From Thiobacillus thioparus DSM 505 (GTDB lineage Bacteria; Pseudomonadota; Gammaproteobacteria; Burkholderiales; Thiobacillaceae): 64,000 bases of DNA. Below the pieces are notes generated by a model. The model was not told where the DNA came from. It saw only the letters and a program-made list of their open reading frames with translations, and made no database searches. Positions within the stretch are counted from its first letter, which is position 1. Each line of letters starts with the position of its first letter. Both the position numbers and the translations under genes were made by a program. Shown here piece by piece: positions 34,971 to 44,231 of this stretch. The stretch spans positions 124,001-188,000 of the forward strand of contig NZ_KB891329.1 of NCBI RefSeq assembly GCF_000373385.1, in the 5' to 3' direction.

Positions 34971-35660
34971 ATGAATGACGCGAATACGCCTGTCACAAGC
35001 GAAACGAGTATCCCCGAAAATACACAGCTTGTGCAATTGCACGACGAGGCGGCGGCGGCAGCGTCTGCGCCCGACCTGCACGAGCGCGTGCGTGAATTGA
35101 CTGCGCGCGTGCTGCATGAACGGCGCATGGCGCTTAATGACATACGTGAACTGGTCGTTGCAATCTCTTCCGGCGTGGGCAGCGGCCTGACTGCGCGCGG
35201 CGGCGAAATGAAGGATGGGCTCAAACAGGCAATCGCCGGCCTGGACGAGGCCGTCGGCAGCGCGGCGCAGGCAGCGTCCTATACCTTGCGCGAAGCGGCC
35301 ACCCAGGGCCAGGCCTTCAAGGACAATGAACTGAAGGCGAGCCTCGAACAGCTCCGTGACCTGGAGGCCCAGATTGTCGAGGCCTTGAAGCAGACCGCCA
35401 GCCAATCGGGCGGCAAGCTGAAGGAGGAACTCGGCTACCTGAGCGATCACCTGAAGATCAGCGGCACCCGCACTGGCGAACAGGTGCGCGAAGCGCTCCA
35501 GCAACTGGCGAACGGTGTGAAGGCCAGCGGCGCGGCAGGCCGGGCCGGCCTGAGTGAATCGGCCAGTACGGCGACCGAACGCCTGTCCCTGGTGGCGAGC
35601 GGCATCCTGGAGGCCCTGTCCGATTCGCTCAAACGGCAGAGCGAACGCCTGCGTTCCTGA
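34971..35660 (+). CDS. Helical protein of unknown function (possibly DUF6781)
   Basis: The 229-aa protein is Ala/Glu/Gln-rich, almost entirely helical, and has heptad-like repeats: VRELTARVLHERRMALNDI, TLREAATQGQAFKDNELKA and LSLVASGILEALSDSLKRQ. It has no signal peptide or membrane segment and resembles phasin- or late-embryogenesis-like coiled-coil proteins in composition. I recall a similar family as DUF6781 but cannot confirm. CGGAGGA precedes ATG 34971. A 40-bp perfect inverted repeat follows the stop. Confidence 0.65.
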   Translation: MNDANTPVTSETSIPENTQLVQLHDEAAAAASAPDLHERVRELTARVLHERRMALNDIRELVVAISSGVGSGLTARGGEMKDGLKQAIAGLDEAVGSAAQAASYTLREAATQGQAFKDNELKASLEQLRDLEAQIVEALKQTASQSGGKLKEELGYLSDHLKISGTRTGEQVREALQQLANGVKASGAAGRAGLSESASTATERLSLVASGILEALSDSLKRQSERLRS

Positions 35661-35667
35661 TCCCTCC

Positions 35668-35707
35668 GCAAGCAGTATGGCGGGGATTTCCCCGCCATAC
35701 TGCTTGC
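35668..35707 (+). repeat. 40-bp near-perfect inverted repeat
   Basis: GCAAGCAGTATGGCGGGG and its exact complement are separated by four bases, an 18-bp perfect stem. It lies 8 bp after the stop of the helical-protein gene and before the UbiB-family gene. There is no T-run, so it is not a classic terminator; it may be a factor-assisted terminator, a mRNA-stabilising hairpin or a REP-like element. Confidence 0.75.
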
Positions 35708-35773
35708 GGCAACAGCGGGGTCGTTGCCGCTTGCAGGTACACTCTCGGCATTAACTGATTCCAAAAAACAACG

Positions 35774-37453
35774 ATGCTCTGGGAAACCATTTCGGTCGTG
35801 CGCGACCTGCCGCGATTGCATGAAATCGCCTCGGTGATGATCCGCTATGGCTGGGGCGATCTGGTGCGTGTCCTGGGTATCAGCGGGGCGCTGGAGCGCG
35901 CTGGCCGGGTTCTGCACTGGCACAGCACCAGCGAGATCAGCCAGCTCGACGCGCCGGTGCGCGTGCGCCGCGCGCTGGAAGAGCTCGGTCCGACCTTCGT
36001 CAAGCTGGGGCAGGTGCTGGCGACGCGGGTCGACATGTTTCCGCCGCACTGGATCACTGAATTCGAAAAGCTGCACAGCCAGGTGCCGGCAGTGGCTTAC
36101 GAGCGGTTGCACCGCGACCTGGTGGCGGCCATCAAAGGCGAGCCTGCCGAAGTATTTGCCGAGTTCGACCCGGTGCCGCTGGCGGCAGCCTCCATTGCGC
36201 AAGTCTATCGTGCCACTCTTAAAGATGGCACGCGCGTTGTCGTCAAGATGCGCCGACCCGGCATCGAAGGCGTGATTCAGGCTGATCTGCGCATCATGGA
36301 ACACGCCGCCAAACTGCTGGAAAGCGAAGTGCCGGATTCGCGCCGCTACGACCCGGTACAAATCGTGTCGCAGTTCCGCCGTTCACTGAATCGCGAACTC
36401 GACCTGGCGAAAGAAGCACGCAACATCGACCAGTTCGCGCGCCATTTTGCCGACGAGCCGCTGGTGAAAATCCCCCGGGTGTACTGGGCGTTCACCAATG
36501 ACCGCGTCAATGTGCAGGAAGAGATCGTCGGAATGGCCGGTGTCGCGCCCGACAAGCTGCGCGCGCAGGGGCTCGATCCAAAATTGCTGGCGGCTCGCGG
36601 GGCCGACGCTGTGCTGCGCATGGTGCTGGAGCACGGCTATTTCCATGCCGATCCCCATCCCGGGAATGTCCTGTTCCTGCCCGACAACCGCATTGGCATG
36701 ATCGACTTCGGCATGGTGGGGATGCTGACCAACTCCCGCCGTAACCAGATCGTCGATCTGCTGCATGCCTTGACGCGCAAGGACGAACAGGCCCTGCTGC
36801 AGGTGCTGCTCGACTGGAGCGGCGAGTCGGTCAGCGACGAGGATCGCCTGGCCTACGACGTGGCGGAACTGCTGCAAAGCTACGACGACCTGCAACTCAA
36901 GGATGTGAAAATCGGCGGACTGCTGAACGACATCACGGCGGTCATGCGCGATAACAACCTGGTCCTGCCGGCCGACCTGACCCTGCTGTTCAAGACGCTG
37001 ATCACGCTGGAGGGACTGGGCCAGCAGCTCGATCCGGAATTCCACATGATCGACCATGTGACGCCCTTTGTGGAACGCGTTATCCAGCAACGTTACACGC
37101 CGCAAGCCTTGCTTGCGCGCGGGCGCAAGAGCGTGCGCGAGACGCTGGAGGTGCTGGCCGACGTGCCGCGCGATTTGCGGCACCTATTGAGGGATATGCG
37201 TCGGGGCCGGGTCAAGGTCGATCTCGATCTGAAGCGGCTGGATCAGTTCGGCCATCAGCTGGACCGTGCCAGCAACCGGTTGACCATGGGCATCCTGACG
37301 GCTTCGCTGGTTATCGGATCGAGCATCATCATGACAGTGAAGGGTGGGCCTCAGCTATTCGGCCTGCCGCTATTCGGCCTGCTGGGATTCCTGATCGCCT
37401 TCTTCAACAGCCTGTGGATCATCTTTTCCATCTGGCGCTCGGGCAAGCACTGA
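35774..37453 (+). CDS. UbiB/ABC1 atypical kinase-family protein
   Basis: The 559-aa protein has the ABC1 family signature KLGQ in TFVKLGQVLATR (near residue 77), the Ala-rich loop AAASIAQVYRA, VVVKMRRPGIE (the ATP Lys), FHADPHPGNVLFL and IGMIDFGMVG. Two C-terminal hydrophobic segments (LVIGSSIIMTVKGG, PLFGLLGFLIAFFNSLWIIF) anchor it in the membrane. The family supports ubiquinone synthesis, probably through ATPase activity. Gene is not next to other ubi genes, so it may be a second ABC1 paralogue. Confidence 0.85.
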   Translation: MLWETISVVRDLPRLHEIASVMIRYGWGDLVRVLGISGALERAGRVLHWHSTSEISQLDAPVRVRRALEELGPTFVKLGQVLATRVDMFPPHWITEFEKLHSQVPAVAYERLHRDLVAAIKGEPAEVFAEFDPVPLAAASIAQVYRATLKDGTRVVVKMRRPGIEGVIQADLRIMEHAAKLLESEVPDSRRYDPVQIVSQFRRSLNRELDLAKEARNIDQFARHFADEPLVKIPRVYWAFTNDRVNVQEEIVGMAGVAPDKLRAQGLDPKLLAARGADAVLRMVLEHGYFHADPHPGNVLFLPDNRIGMIDFGMVGMLTNSRRNQIVDLLHALTRKDEQALLQVLLDWSGESVSDEDRLAYDVAELLQSYDDLQLKDVKIGGLLNDITAVMRDNNLVLPADLTLLFKTLITLEGLGQQLDPEFHMIDHVTPFVERVIQQRYTPQALLARGRKSVRETLEVLADVPRDLRHLLRDMRRGRVKVDLDLKRLDQFGHQLDRASNRLTMGILTASLVIGSSIIMTVKGGPQLFGLPLFGLLGFLIAFFNSLWIIFSIWRSGKH

Positions 37454-37461
37454 CATCCGGA

Positions 37462-39729
37462 TCAGACGGCGCAGTCGACGCCGGCGTTCTGGTCGTCGAA
37501 GCGGGCGGCTACCTCCGCCAGCGGCATGGGGCGGCTCAGCAAGTAACCCTGCACGTGCGCAATGCCCAGGCTTTCGACTTTGCGCAGGATGGTGTCGGTT
37601 TCCACGCCCTCGGCCACCAGTGAATAGCCTGCATCGCTCATCATGCGGGCGAAGTCGGCCACCACCTGGCTTGCACGGTTGTCCTGTCCCAGCTTGTTCA
37701 CCAGCGAGATGTCGAACTTGACTACGTCCACCGGCAGATCGACCAGATAGCGCAACGGCGAATAGCCGGTGCCGAAATCGTCCATGGCGATGCGGTAATT
37801 CACGGTACGCAAGAGGTCGAGATAGGTGCGCACCTCCGCCATTTGTGTGATGAGCGAGGTTTCCGTGATCTCCAGCATCAGCGGATGGCGGGCATTGTGG
37901 CGCGACAACTCCAGCAGCTGCGACACGATCTCTGGGTGCGAAATACTCTGTGCGGACAGGTTGATCGACACGCCGATGCCGGGCGGCAGCTGCTGCGACG
38001 ACAGGTCGGCATCGACCTGGTTCAGCACCGCCAGATCGAATCCGGCCTCCAGGCGGCGGCTGCTGACAACCGGCAGGAATGCGTCCGGCATGATGAGGTC
38101 GTTGTGGTAGCGGATGCGCGCCAGTGCCTCGTAATAATCCACCTTGCGCCCGGGCAGCGCGTGAATGGACTGATAATGCATTTCGATCATGCCGGGGCTG
38201 GCCAGGGCCTGGAACAGGGCGCTGGTTTCGCGGCTGGCCACCAGCGTCTGCGAGGCGCGCTCGGTATCCTCGCCATACAGGGCGATGCGGGTACGGCCCG
38301 GCTGCTTCGCGGTATACATGGCGATGTCCGCCTGCTTGGGCAGGTCGTTGATATGCTCGAGCTGATCGGCCGCGCAGAACGCGATGCCGATGCTGATCCC
38401 GACCGGCTCGTTGATTCCCAGGTCGCTGAAGACCGACGCGTCGAGCAGGCTTTGGCAGCGTTGTGCGATCTGCTTGGCCTGGGCCGGCGTGGTGCGCGAC
38501 AGGAAGGTGGCGAACTCGTCGCCGCCGAGGCGGTACAGGCGGTCGTTGGCGCGTAACGCCATCACCAGCGCATCCGAGATGATGGACAGCACGCGGTCGC
38601 CCTTGGCGTGGCCGTAGGTGTCGTTGATGGTCTTGAAGCGGTCGCAATCGAACAGCAGGAAGGCCACGCCTTGCGGCGCGTTTTTCAACTCGATACGGAA
38701 TTTCTCCCAGTCTTCTTCATAGGCGCGTCGGTTGTGGCATCCGGTGAGCGCATCCTGGCGTGCCTGCGAGTGGAATTCGCGATTCTGGTGTTCCAGCGAG
38801 CCGTGCAGTTCACGCAATTGCAGCTGGTAGTCATACAGCGAGCGGCGGACATTCTCCAGTTCGCTGATGCGCATGGCCTGCGAACGCGAGGAATGGGGGC
38901 TGAACCGCCCGTGCTGCATGGCATCGATATCCTGCGAAAGTCGGCGTAGCGGGCCCACCAGCAGGCGGTTGTACACGACAAAACCGAGCAGGGACATGGC
39001 CATCAGGAGCACAAACAGCGCGAGCAGGGTGCGTGACAGGATGCTCTGAAAGCGGAGCCGGTCGGGGTCGGGCAGGGCATTGAACGCCAGCCTTGAAAGC
39101 AGCTTGGTGGCAGGCAGGTTTTCGCCCGGTTTTAGCGTCAGCTTGACGCTGGCTTTGTCCGCAAAATGGAGCGCTTCCTGCTGCAGCAGGGCTGGCATGA
39201 AGTCGAGGCGGATCATGCCGTAGCCAAGCAGGGTTTGGTGTCGTTCGTCGATGTAAACCGGGAAGGCGTGATACAAAACGGTGGTTCCCGCTTCGTCGAC
39301 CAGCCAGCTGGATGGCAGCGAGATGCCAGCGGGCAATCTGGCCGGCAGGCTGTTTTTTGCCGGGCTCGGGGCCAGCAGCAAACCCGACGGGGCGTACAGC
39401 GCCACCCGGACAAAGCGACTGGGCAACATGCCGCTTTCGTAGACTCGTTGGTCGCGCCAGTATGAGTAATATTCGGGCAGCACCAGTTGCTGTCGGGTTT
39501 CGTCCCAGCCTGCCAGGTTGGCCGCCTGGTCATCCGTCTGGCGCAACAGGCGCTGGACGGCCGAGGTCAGTTCGGACGCTGCCGCATTCTGGTTGTGTTG
39601 TTCCAGGCTGCGGGTAACCTCACGCGTCTGGTAAGCGGCAAAACCGCCGATCAGGCTCATCAGTACCATGAGCCCGGTAATGAAGGCGAGCGCAATCTGC
39701 TTGATGGAAATGGCATCTGGCCATTTCAT
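37462..39729 (-). CDS. Membrane GGDEF-EAL cyclic-di-GMP protein
   Basis: This 755-aa protein has two membrane helices (about residues 10-30 and 235-255) around a CHASE4-like periplasmic sensor, a HAMP-like linker, a GGDEF domain (intact LGGDEF near residue 400) and an EAL domain (YEALARI, NLSAQS, ITETS, DDFGTG, AEGVET). Both catalytic motifs look intact, so it could make or break c-di-GMP. It overlaps the hydrolase gene upstream by 4 bp and ends 8 bp from ubiB tail-to-tail. Confidence 0.9.
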   Translation of the reverse strand: MKWPDAISIKQIALAFITGLMVLMSLIGGFAAYQTREVTRSLEQHNQNAAASELTSAVQRLLRQTDDQAANLAGWDETRQQLVLPEYYSYWRDQRVYESGMLPSRFVRVALYAPSGLLLAPSPAKNSLPARLPAGISLPSSWLVDEAGTTVLYHAFPVYIDERHQTLLGYGMIRLDFMPALLQQEALHFADKASVKLTLKPGENLPATKLLSRLAFNALPDPDRLRFQSILSRTLLALFVLLMAMSLLGFVVYNRLLVGPLRRLSQDIDAMQHGRFSPHSSRSQAMRISELENVRRSLYDYQLQLRELHGSLEHQNREFHSQARQDALTGCHNRRAYEEDWEKFRIELKNAPQGVAFLLFDCDRFKTINDTYGHAKGDRVLSIISDALVMALRANDRLYRLGGDEFATFLSRTTPAQAKQIAQRCQSLLDASVFSDLGINEPVGISIGIAFCAADQLEHINDLPKQADIAMYTAKQPGRTRIALYGEDTERASQTLVASRETSALFQALASPGMIEMHYQSIHALPGRKVDYYEALARIRYHNDLIMPDAFLPVVSSRRLEAGFDLAVLNQVDADLSSQQLPPGIGVSINLSAQSISHPEIVSQLLELSRHNARHPLMLEITETSLITQMAEVRTYLDLLRTVNYRIAMDDFGTGYSPLRYLVDLPVDVVKFDISLVNKLGQDNRASQVVADFARMMSDAGYSLVAEGVETDTILRKVESLGIAHVQGYLLSRPMPLAEVAARFDDQNAGVDCAV

Positions 39730-40580
39730 CGGGACGATCCCTGTTGATGCGCTTCAAGGAACTTGAGCGTGTGGTCCAGCAGATCGAATTCATGCTCGCC
39801 ATCCATGAAATGGCTGCCTCCGTGCACGATCACCATGGGAATCTGGATATGCTGCAAAACCTTGAGCCAGCCTTGACCGAGCATACCGTCGGCATCGCCC
39901 ATGATGAGTTGTACGCTGGTCGGCATCTGCTTCAACGTGGTCAGCAGGCGAGGCTGGTCCCAGCGTACATACGACAACAGACCTTCGGGCGTCGAGGTGT
40001 ATTTCCGGCAGAATGACAGGCTCTGGGTGACCAGGGTCCGCTGTTTGTTCTGTATGTGGGCTTCCAACTGGGCAATCAGGGCCTGGCGCGATGTCGTGCC
40101 GATCTGCGCTTCGACCAGCGAGGCGCCGATGAAGGCCTTGATTGCCGGATCCGGATGGGTGCTCAGATATGCCAGCAACTGTAGGCTGCCGAAGCTGTGG
40201 CCGATCAGCACGATGGAGTGATGGCCGTGCGACTTCAACCAGTCCACCCAGCGCCCGATCTCGGCCACGTCGTCGTCCATGCTGTGTTTGTGCGCCGCTT
40301 CGCATGCCAGGCTCTGCATGCGGTTGGGAATATTGAGACTGAGCGTGGGCAGCAGGACCGTGTAGCCCGCATCCTGCAGGCCGCGGGCCAGCGTGGCGAC
40401 GGTGGGGAACTCGCGCGTTTGCAAGAAGCCATGCAGCAGCAATACGGCGGGCTTGCTGCGCTGGCCGATCAGATATTCGGCATTGGCGGGGATTCCGGGG
40501 CGCATCTCTTGCTGGACGATGGCCGCGTGTGCTGCGACAGGAAATACCGACATCAGCAAGCAAAGCAGGTATAGGCGCAT
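39726..40580 (-). CDS. Secreted alpha/beta hydrolase
   Basis: The 284-aa protein has a signal peptide (LYLLCLLMSVFPVAAHAA) and an alpha/beta hydrolase fold: oxyanion HGFLQTREFP, nucleophile elbow GHSFGS, acid in MGDADGMLG, His in VHGGSHFMDGE. It resembles the DUF3530-type periplasmic hydrolases; the substrate is unknown. Its stop overlaps the start of the GGDEF-EAL gene, so the two are co-translated. Confidence 0.8.
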   Translation of the reverse strand: MRLYLLCLLMSVFPVAAHAAIVQQEMRPGIPANAEYLIGQRSKPAVLLLHGFLQTREFPTVATLARGLQDAGYTVLLPTLSLNIPNRMQSLACEAAHKHSMDDDVAEIGRWVDWLKSHGHHSIVLIGHSFGSLQLLAYLSTHPDPAIKAFIGASLVEAQIGTTSRQALIAQLEAHIQNKQRTLVTQSLSFCRKYTSTPEGLLSYVRWDQPRLLTTLKQMPTSVQLIMGDADGMLGQGWLKVLQHIQIPMVIVHGGSHFMDGEHEFDLLDHTLKFLEAHQQGSSR

Positions 40581-40699
40581 GGCGGGACTGGATAGGCGGA
40601 GTCTTAGGTTCTAACGGCAGAAGGGGGTGGAACTGAAGCATGTGCAAGCGATTCTGCCTGGGGCGAATGTTACACTTCGTCTTGAAATCCAGCCCAAAA

Positions 40700-42667
40700 A
40701 TGTTTGATCTGAAACAGCTCTTTTCTCCCGATGGCGCGTGTGCCGCAGTCCTGCCGGGCTGGCGTGCGCGTCCGCAGCAACTGGCCATGGCCGAGGCGGT
40801 CGAGCGCGCAGTCGCCGACAACGGCATACTGCTGGCCGAAGCGGGAACCGGTACCGGAAAAACGCTGGCCTATCTGATTCCCGCCTTGCTGTCAGGCGGC
40901 AAGGTAGTGATCTCCACCGGTACCAAGGCCTTGCAGGATCAGCTGTTTCACCGCGATCTGCCGGCTGCGCGCCGTGCGCTGAAATCGCCGGTCAAGGTGG
41001 CGCTGCTGAAAGGCCGTGCCAACTATGTCTGCCACCATCATCTGCAACGCAATCTTGCCGATGGGCGCTTCGCCCACCGCGACGATCCCGTCTGGCTCGC
41101 CAAGATCGCCCGCTTTGCCGAAACCAGCCTGAGTGGCGACCGTGCCGAGGCCGAAGGCATCCCGGAAGACGCCACTGCCTGGCATTACGCGGTCTCCAGC
41201 CGCGACACCTGCCTCGGCAGCGAATGCAGCCATTTCAAGGGCTGTTTCGTGATGGCGGCGCGCAAGGCCGCGCTCGACGCCGAAGTCGTGGTGGTCAATC
41301 ACCATCTCTTCTTTGCCGACCTGTGGTTGAAGGACGAAGGCGTCGCCGAACTGCTGCCGGCCTGCAACACCGTGATCCTTGACGAAGCCCACCAGCTTGC
41401 CGAAACCGCCGCCCAGTTCTTTGGCGAGACACTGTCCACCGCGCAACTGCTCGATCTGGCCGGCGACACCAAGCGCCTCGCGGCGGTGAAGGCCGGCGAC
41501 TTCCCGGCGCTGCGCCGCGCCGCGGAAGAACTGACCAAGATCACGCGCGACCTGCGTCTGGTGTTTCCGCAGAATCCTGTCAAATCGACATTCGCGGAAC
41601 TGACGCGCTACGATAAATGGCCGGCCGCCTTGAGCGCGCTGTCTGCCGGCCTGGAAGAGATGACGAAGCTGCTCGAGAGCCAGGCCGAACGCGACGCCGA
41701 CCTGAAGAATTGCTTCGAGCGCGCGCAGGCGGTACAGGCTACTTTGGCCAGCTGGCAACGCGACGACGATCCCGAGAATCCACGCGTGCGCTGGCTCGAG
41801 ACCACGCTGAGCTCGTTGCTGCTGCATGCGACCCCCTTGTCGGTGGGCGCAATGTTCGGCGCCAAGCTCACCGAGCGGGCACAGGCGTGGATACTCACCT
41901 CGGCCACGCTGTCCGTCGGCGGCGATTTCACCCACCTGAAAACGCGCCTGGGCATCGAAGCCGCCGAAACCCTGTGCGTCGACAGCCCCTTCGATTACCC
42001 GCGCCAGGGCGTGCTCTATGTGCCACAAAACCTACCCGCGCCCAATACGCCCGAGTTCACCGACGCCGTCGTCAAGGCGGCCTTGCCTGTGCTCGAAGTC
42101 AGCCGCGGCCGCGCGTTCATTTTGTTCACCAGCCTGCGTGCATTGGAACGGGCGCGCGGCCTGCTGATCGATGCGTTCAAATTCCGCGGCTGGGACTACC
42201 CGCTGCTGGTGCAGGGCGAGGCACCCAAGAACGAACTTCTCGCGCGTTTCCAGCAGGCCGGCAACGCCGTACTGCTGGGCAGTCAGAGCTTCTGGGAGGG
42301 CGTCGACATGCCCGGCGATGTGCTGTCCGTCGTCGTCATCGACAAGCTGCCGTTTCAGCCGCCCGACGACCCGGTGGTCGCGGCGCGCATCGCTCAGGCC
42401 GAGAAGAACGGCGGCAAGCCCTTCATGGATTACCAGTTGCCGCATGCGGCAATCAGCCTGAAGCAGGGCGCAGGGCGGTTGATTCGCACCGAGACCGATC
42501 GCGGCGTGCTGATGATTTGCGATACGCGGTTGGCGGACAAGCCGTATGGGCGCTTGTTGCTGAATGCGCTGCCGGCGATGACACGGACGAGGAAGCTGGA
42601 GGTGGTGGAGCGGTTTTTTGCGGCAGAGAGTAGGGGAAGTTTGGCTGCGCCGGTTGGGGTGGAGTAG
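40700..42667 (+). CDS. ATP-dependent DNA helicase, DinG/YoaA family
   Basis: The 655-aa superfamily 2 helicase has Walker A AGTGTGKT (residues 48-55), the DEAH box in ILDEAHQL, and an Fe-S domain with Cys in NYVCHH and DTCLGSECSHFKGC. The C-terminal helicase half has SQSFWEGVDMPGD and KQGAGRLIRTETDRG. Such XPD-like helicases unwind DNA in repair. ATG 40700 (MFDLKQLFSPDG) is chosen as the family N-terminus; the frame runs open to 40640. Confidence 0.88.
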   Translation: MFDLKQLFSPDGACAAVLPGWRARPQQLAMAEAVERAVADNGILLAEAGTGTGKTLAYLIPALLSGGKVVISTGTKALQDQLFHRDLPAARRALKSPVKVALLKGRANYVCHHHLQRNLADGRFAHRDDPVWLAKIARFAETSLSGDRAEAEGIPEDATAWHYAVSSRDTCLGSECSHFKGCFVMAARKAALDAEVVVVNHHLFFADLWLKDEGVAELLPACNTVILDEAHQLAETAAQFFGETLSTAQLLDLAGDTKRLAAVKAGDFPALRRAAEELTKITRDLRLVFPQNPVKSTFAELTRYDKWPAALSALSAGLEEMTKLLESQAERDADLKNCFERAQAVQATLASWQRDDDPENPRVRWLETTLSSLLLHATPLSVGAMFGAKLTERAQAWILTSATLSVGGDFTHLKTRLGIEAAETLCVDSPFDYPRQGVLYVPQNLPAPNTPEFTDAVVKAALPVLEVSRGRAFILFTSLRALERARGLLIDAFKFRGWDYPLLVQGEAPKNELLARFQQAGNAVLLGSQSFWEGVDMPGDVLSVVVIDKLPFQPPDDPVVAARIAQAEKNGGKPFMDYQLPHAAISLKQGAGRLIRTETDRGVLMICDTRLADKPYGRLLLNALPAMTRTRKLEVVERFFAAESRGSLAAPVGVE

Positions 42668-42803
42668 GGCCACACGCTGTCGCTTACCTTGGCACCGTTC
42701 GCCCTGGGCCTGCGGAAGGGGCGTCGCACAGCGACGGGGTCCCCCGGCGTACCCCTTGCGGGTGCTGTCGAAGGGCTGTTTGCAGTAGTGAGGTATTTGC
42801 TTA
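42668..42803. other. Intergenic lead-in to the inverted-repeat element
   Basis: No gene. It contains a CCGTTCGCCCTG / CTGTCGAAGGGCT pair that mirrors CCCTTCGACAGG...AGGGCGAACGGG near 43713-43738, so weak inverted similarity extends outside the 274-bp arms. The CTTCGACAGGCTCAGGGCGAAC motif is a common dispersed repeat in proteobacteria, from memory. Confidence 0.55.
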
Positions 42804-43077
42804 ACTACTGACTGTTGGCCGGGGGTTGCCCGGCGGCAAGTCACTTTTCTTGCTTGCCCAAGAAAAGTAACCAAAAGAAGGGCACCCCGACAGTCCCGAA
42901 TTCCCGAAGATCAAGCGCGTCGGGTGGGCGGCAAAGAACTCGCCCCGCTTTTGTTATGCCTTTTTGATTTTTGTGAGCGGGGCTCAAACACCTTTGCCGC
43001 TGATCCACCCGACGCACTTGATCTTCGGCGGGCCTGTAAGGGGAAGAACGTCAAAACCAGCGTGGTGATGACTGGAC
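42804..43077 (+). repeat. Left arm of a 274-bp inverted repeat
   Basis: Runs from ACTACTGAC to GATGACTGGAC and matches the reverse complement of 43409-43682 over its whole length with scattered differences. Shared blocks include GGCCGGGGGT-GCCCGGC, TTTTCTTG-CAAGAAAAG, CGAATTCCCGAA, AACTCGCCCCGC and GGGGCTCAAACACCTT. No gene is seen inside the arm. Confidence 0.85.
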
Positions 43078-43109
43078 AGTTGTTGTAATAGGCTGGGACG
43101 GCATACTGG

Positions 43110-43421
43110 TTAGAAATAAGTCACCGTTACTACGACAAGCACGATAACAATGAAAACGACAAAAAACATGTCGATCCTGTCGCGAAGCCAATGTGGATTT
43201 TTCCAACGGTTAGGTTTTCTGAGCCAGTTTTTCAGACGGCTATGTGGAGGAAGTCTTCTCTCAAGCGCATCCAATGTACTGATCAGAATCACCGCGATCA
43301 GAAATAATATAAGCGGTAGTAAAACGAAGTTGATCGGAATCAACCAAAGATCGCGGAACATAATATCTATAGTGTCGAAGGTGCGGAGCCAAAATGGTAA
43401 CCGTAAACGTCCAGTCATCAC
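43110..43421 (-). CDS. Small membrane protein inside the inverted-repeat element
   Basis: The 103-aa product has two strong membrane helices, about residues 26-48 (LIPINFVLLPLILFLIAVIL) and 85-102 (MFFVVFIVIVLVVVTVTYF), with a basic loop between them (RLPPHSRLKNWLRKPNRW). The start codon lies inside the right repeat arm, the rest in the 331-bp loop. No family was recognised. It may be a passenger gene of the element. Confidence 0.55.
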   Translation of the reverse strand: MMTGRLRLPFWLRTFDTIDIMFRDLWLIPINFVLLPLILFLIAVILISTLDALERRLPPHSRLKNWLRKPNRWKNPHWLRDRIDMFFVVFIVIVLVVVTVTYF

Positions 43422-43682
43422 TGCCCTGGTTTTGATGTTCCTCCCCTTACAGCCACGCCGAGAATCGATCCTGCCGGACGGATCAGCGGCGAAGGTGTTT
43501 GAGCCCCGCCCACAAAAGACAAATTAAAAACAGCAAGGCGGGGCGAGTTCTTCGCCGCCCGTCCGGCAGGCTCGATTTTCGGGAATTCGTGGCTGTTGGG
43601 GTCGCCTTCTTTTGGTTCCTTTTCTTGGCGAGACAAGAAAAGGAACTAGCTGCCGGGCTACCCCCGGCCAGCGGTCAGTAGT
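43409..43682 (-). repeat. Right arm of a 274-bp inverted repeat
   Basis: Reverse-complement partner of 42804-43077, equal in length. Both arms keep an internal inner hairpin (CTTTTCTTG...CAAGAAAAG). Some start and stop codons appear in all frames, so the arms are probably not coding. Confidence 0.85.
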
Positions 43683-43758
43683 CCTGCGAGGACTTCAACT
43701 ACAGCGATCAAGCCCTTCGACAGGCTCAGGGCGAACGGGTGCAACGTGCGCCCCTCAC

Positions 43759-44214
43759 TTACAGCGTCTGCACGAAGGCCAACACCTCCGCCGCATGCCC
43801 CGGCGCTTTCAACCCGCGCCAGCTCTTTACCAGCTTCCCATCCACATCGAACACAAACGTGCTGCGCTCGACCCCGCGCACCTGCTTGCCGTACATGTTC
43901 TTCAACTTCATCACGCCGAACAGTTCGCAGACGATCTCGTCCTTGTCGGACAACAGTTCGAACGGAAAGCCGAATTCGGCCTTGAAGCCTTCGTGCGACT
44001 TGATGCTGTCGCGCGAAATGCCGACGACGATCGTGTTGGCCTTGCCGAAGTCGGCATACAAGTCGCGAAATTCCTGACCTTCGAGGGTACAGCCTGACGT
44101 GTTGTCCTTGGGATAGAAATAGACGACGACGTTCTTGCCGCGATGGTCGGACAGCTTGAAGGGGGTATTGCCGGTGGAGGGCAGTTCGAAATCGGTGATG
44201 ACGGGGTCGCTCAT
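43759..44214 (-). CDS. bcp: Peroxiredoxin, Bcp/PrxQ type
   Basis: The 151-aa thiol peroxidase reduces peroxides, using electrons usually from thioredoxin. The peroxidatic Cys is in NTSGCTLEGQEFRDLY (near residue 42). The resolving Cys five residues later in E. coli Bcp is missing (Gly-Gln instead), so this is the 1-Cys or alternative type; another Cys is in DEIVCELFGV. ATG 44214 (MSDPVITDFELPS) is chosen; the frame is open far upstream without support. Confidence 0.9.
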   Translation of the reverse strand: MSDPVITDFELPSTGNTPFKLSDHRGKNVVVYFYPKDNTSGCTLEGQEFRDLYADFGKANTIVVGISRDSIKSHEGFKAEFGFPFELLSDKDEIVCELFGVMKLKNMYGKQVRGVERSTFVFDVDGKLVKSWRGLKAPGHAAEVLAFVQTL

Positions 44215-44231
44215 GGTGGGCCTTTCTGTAA

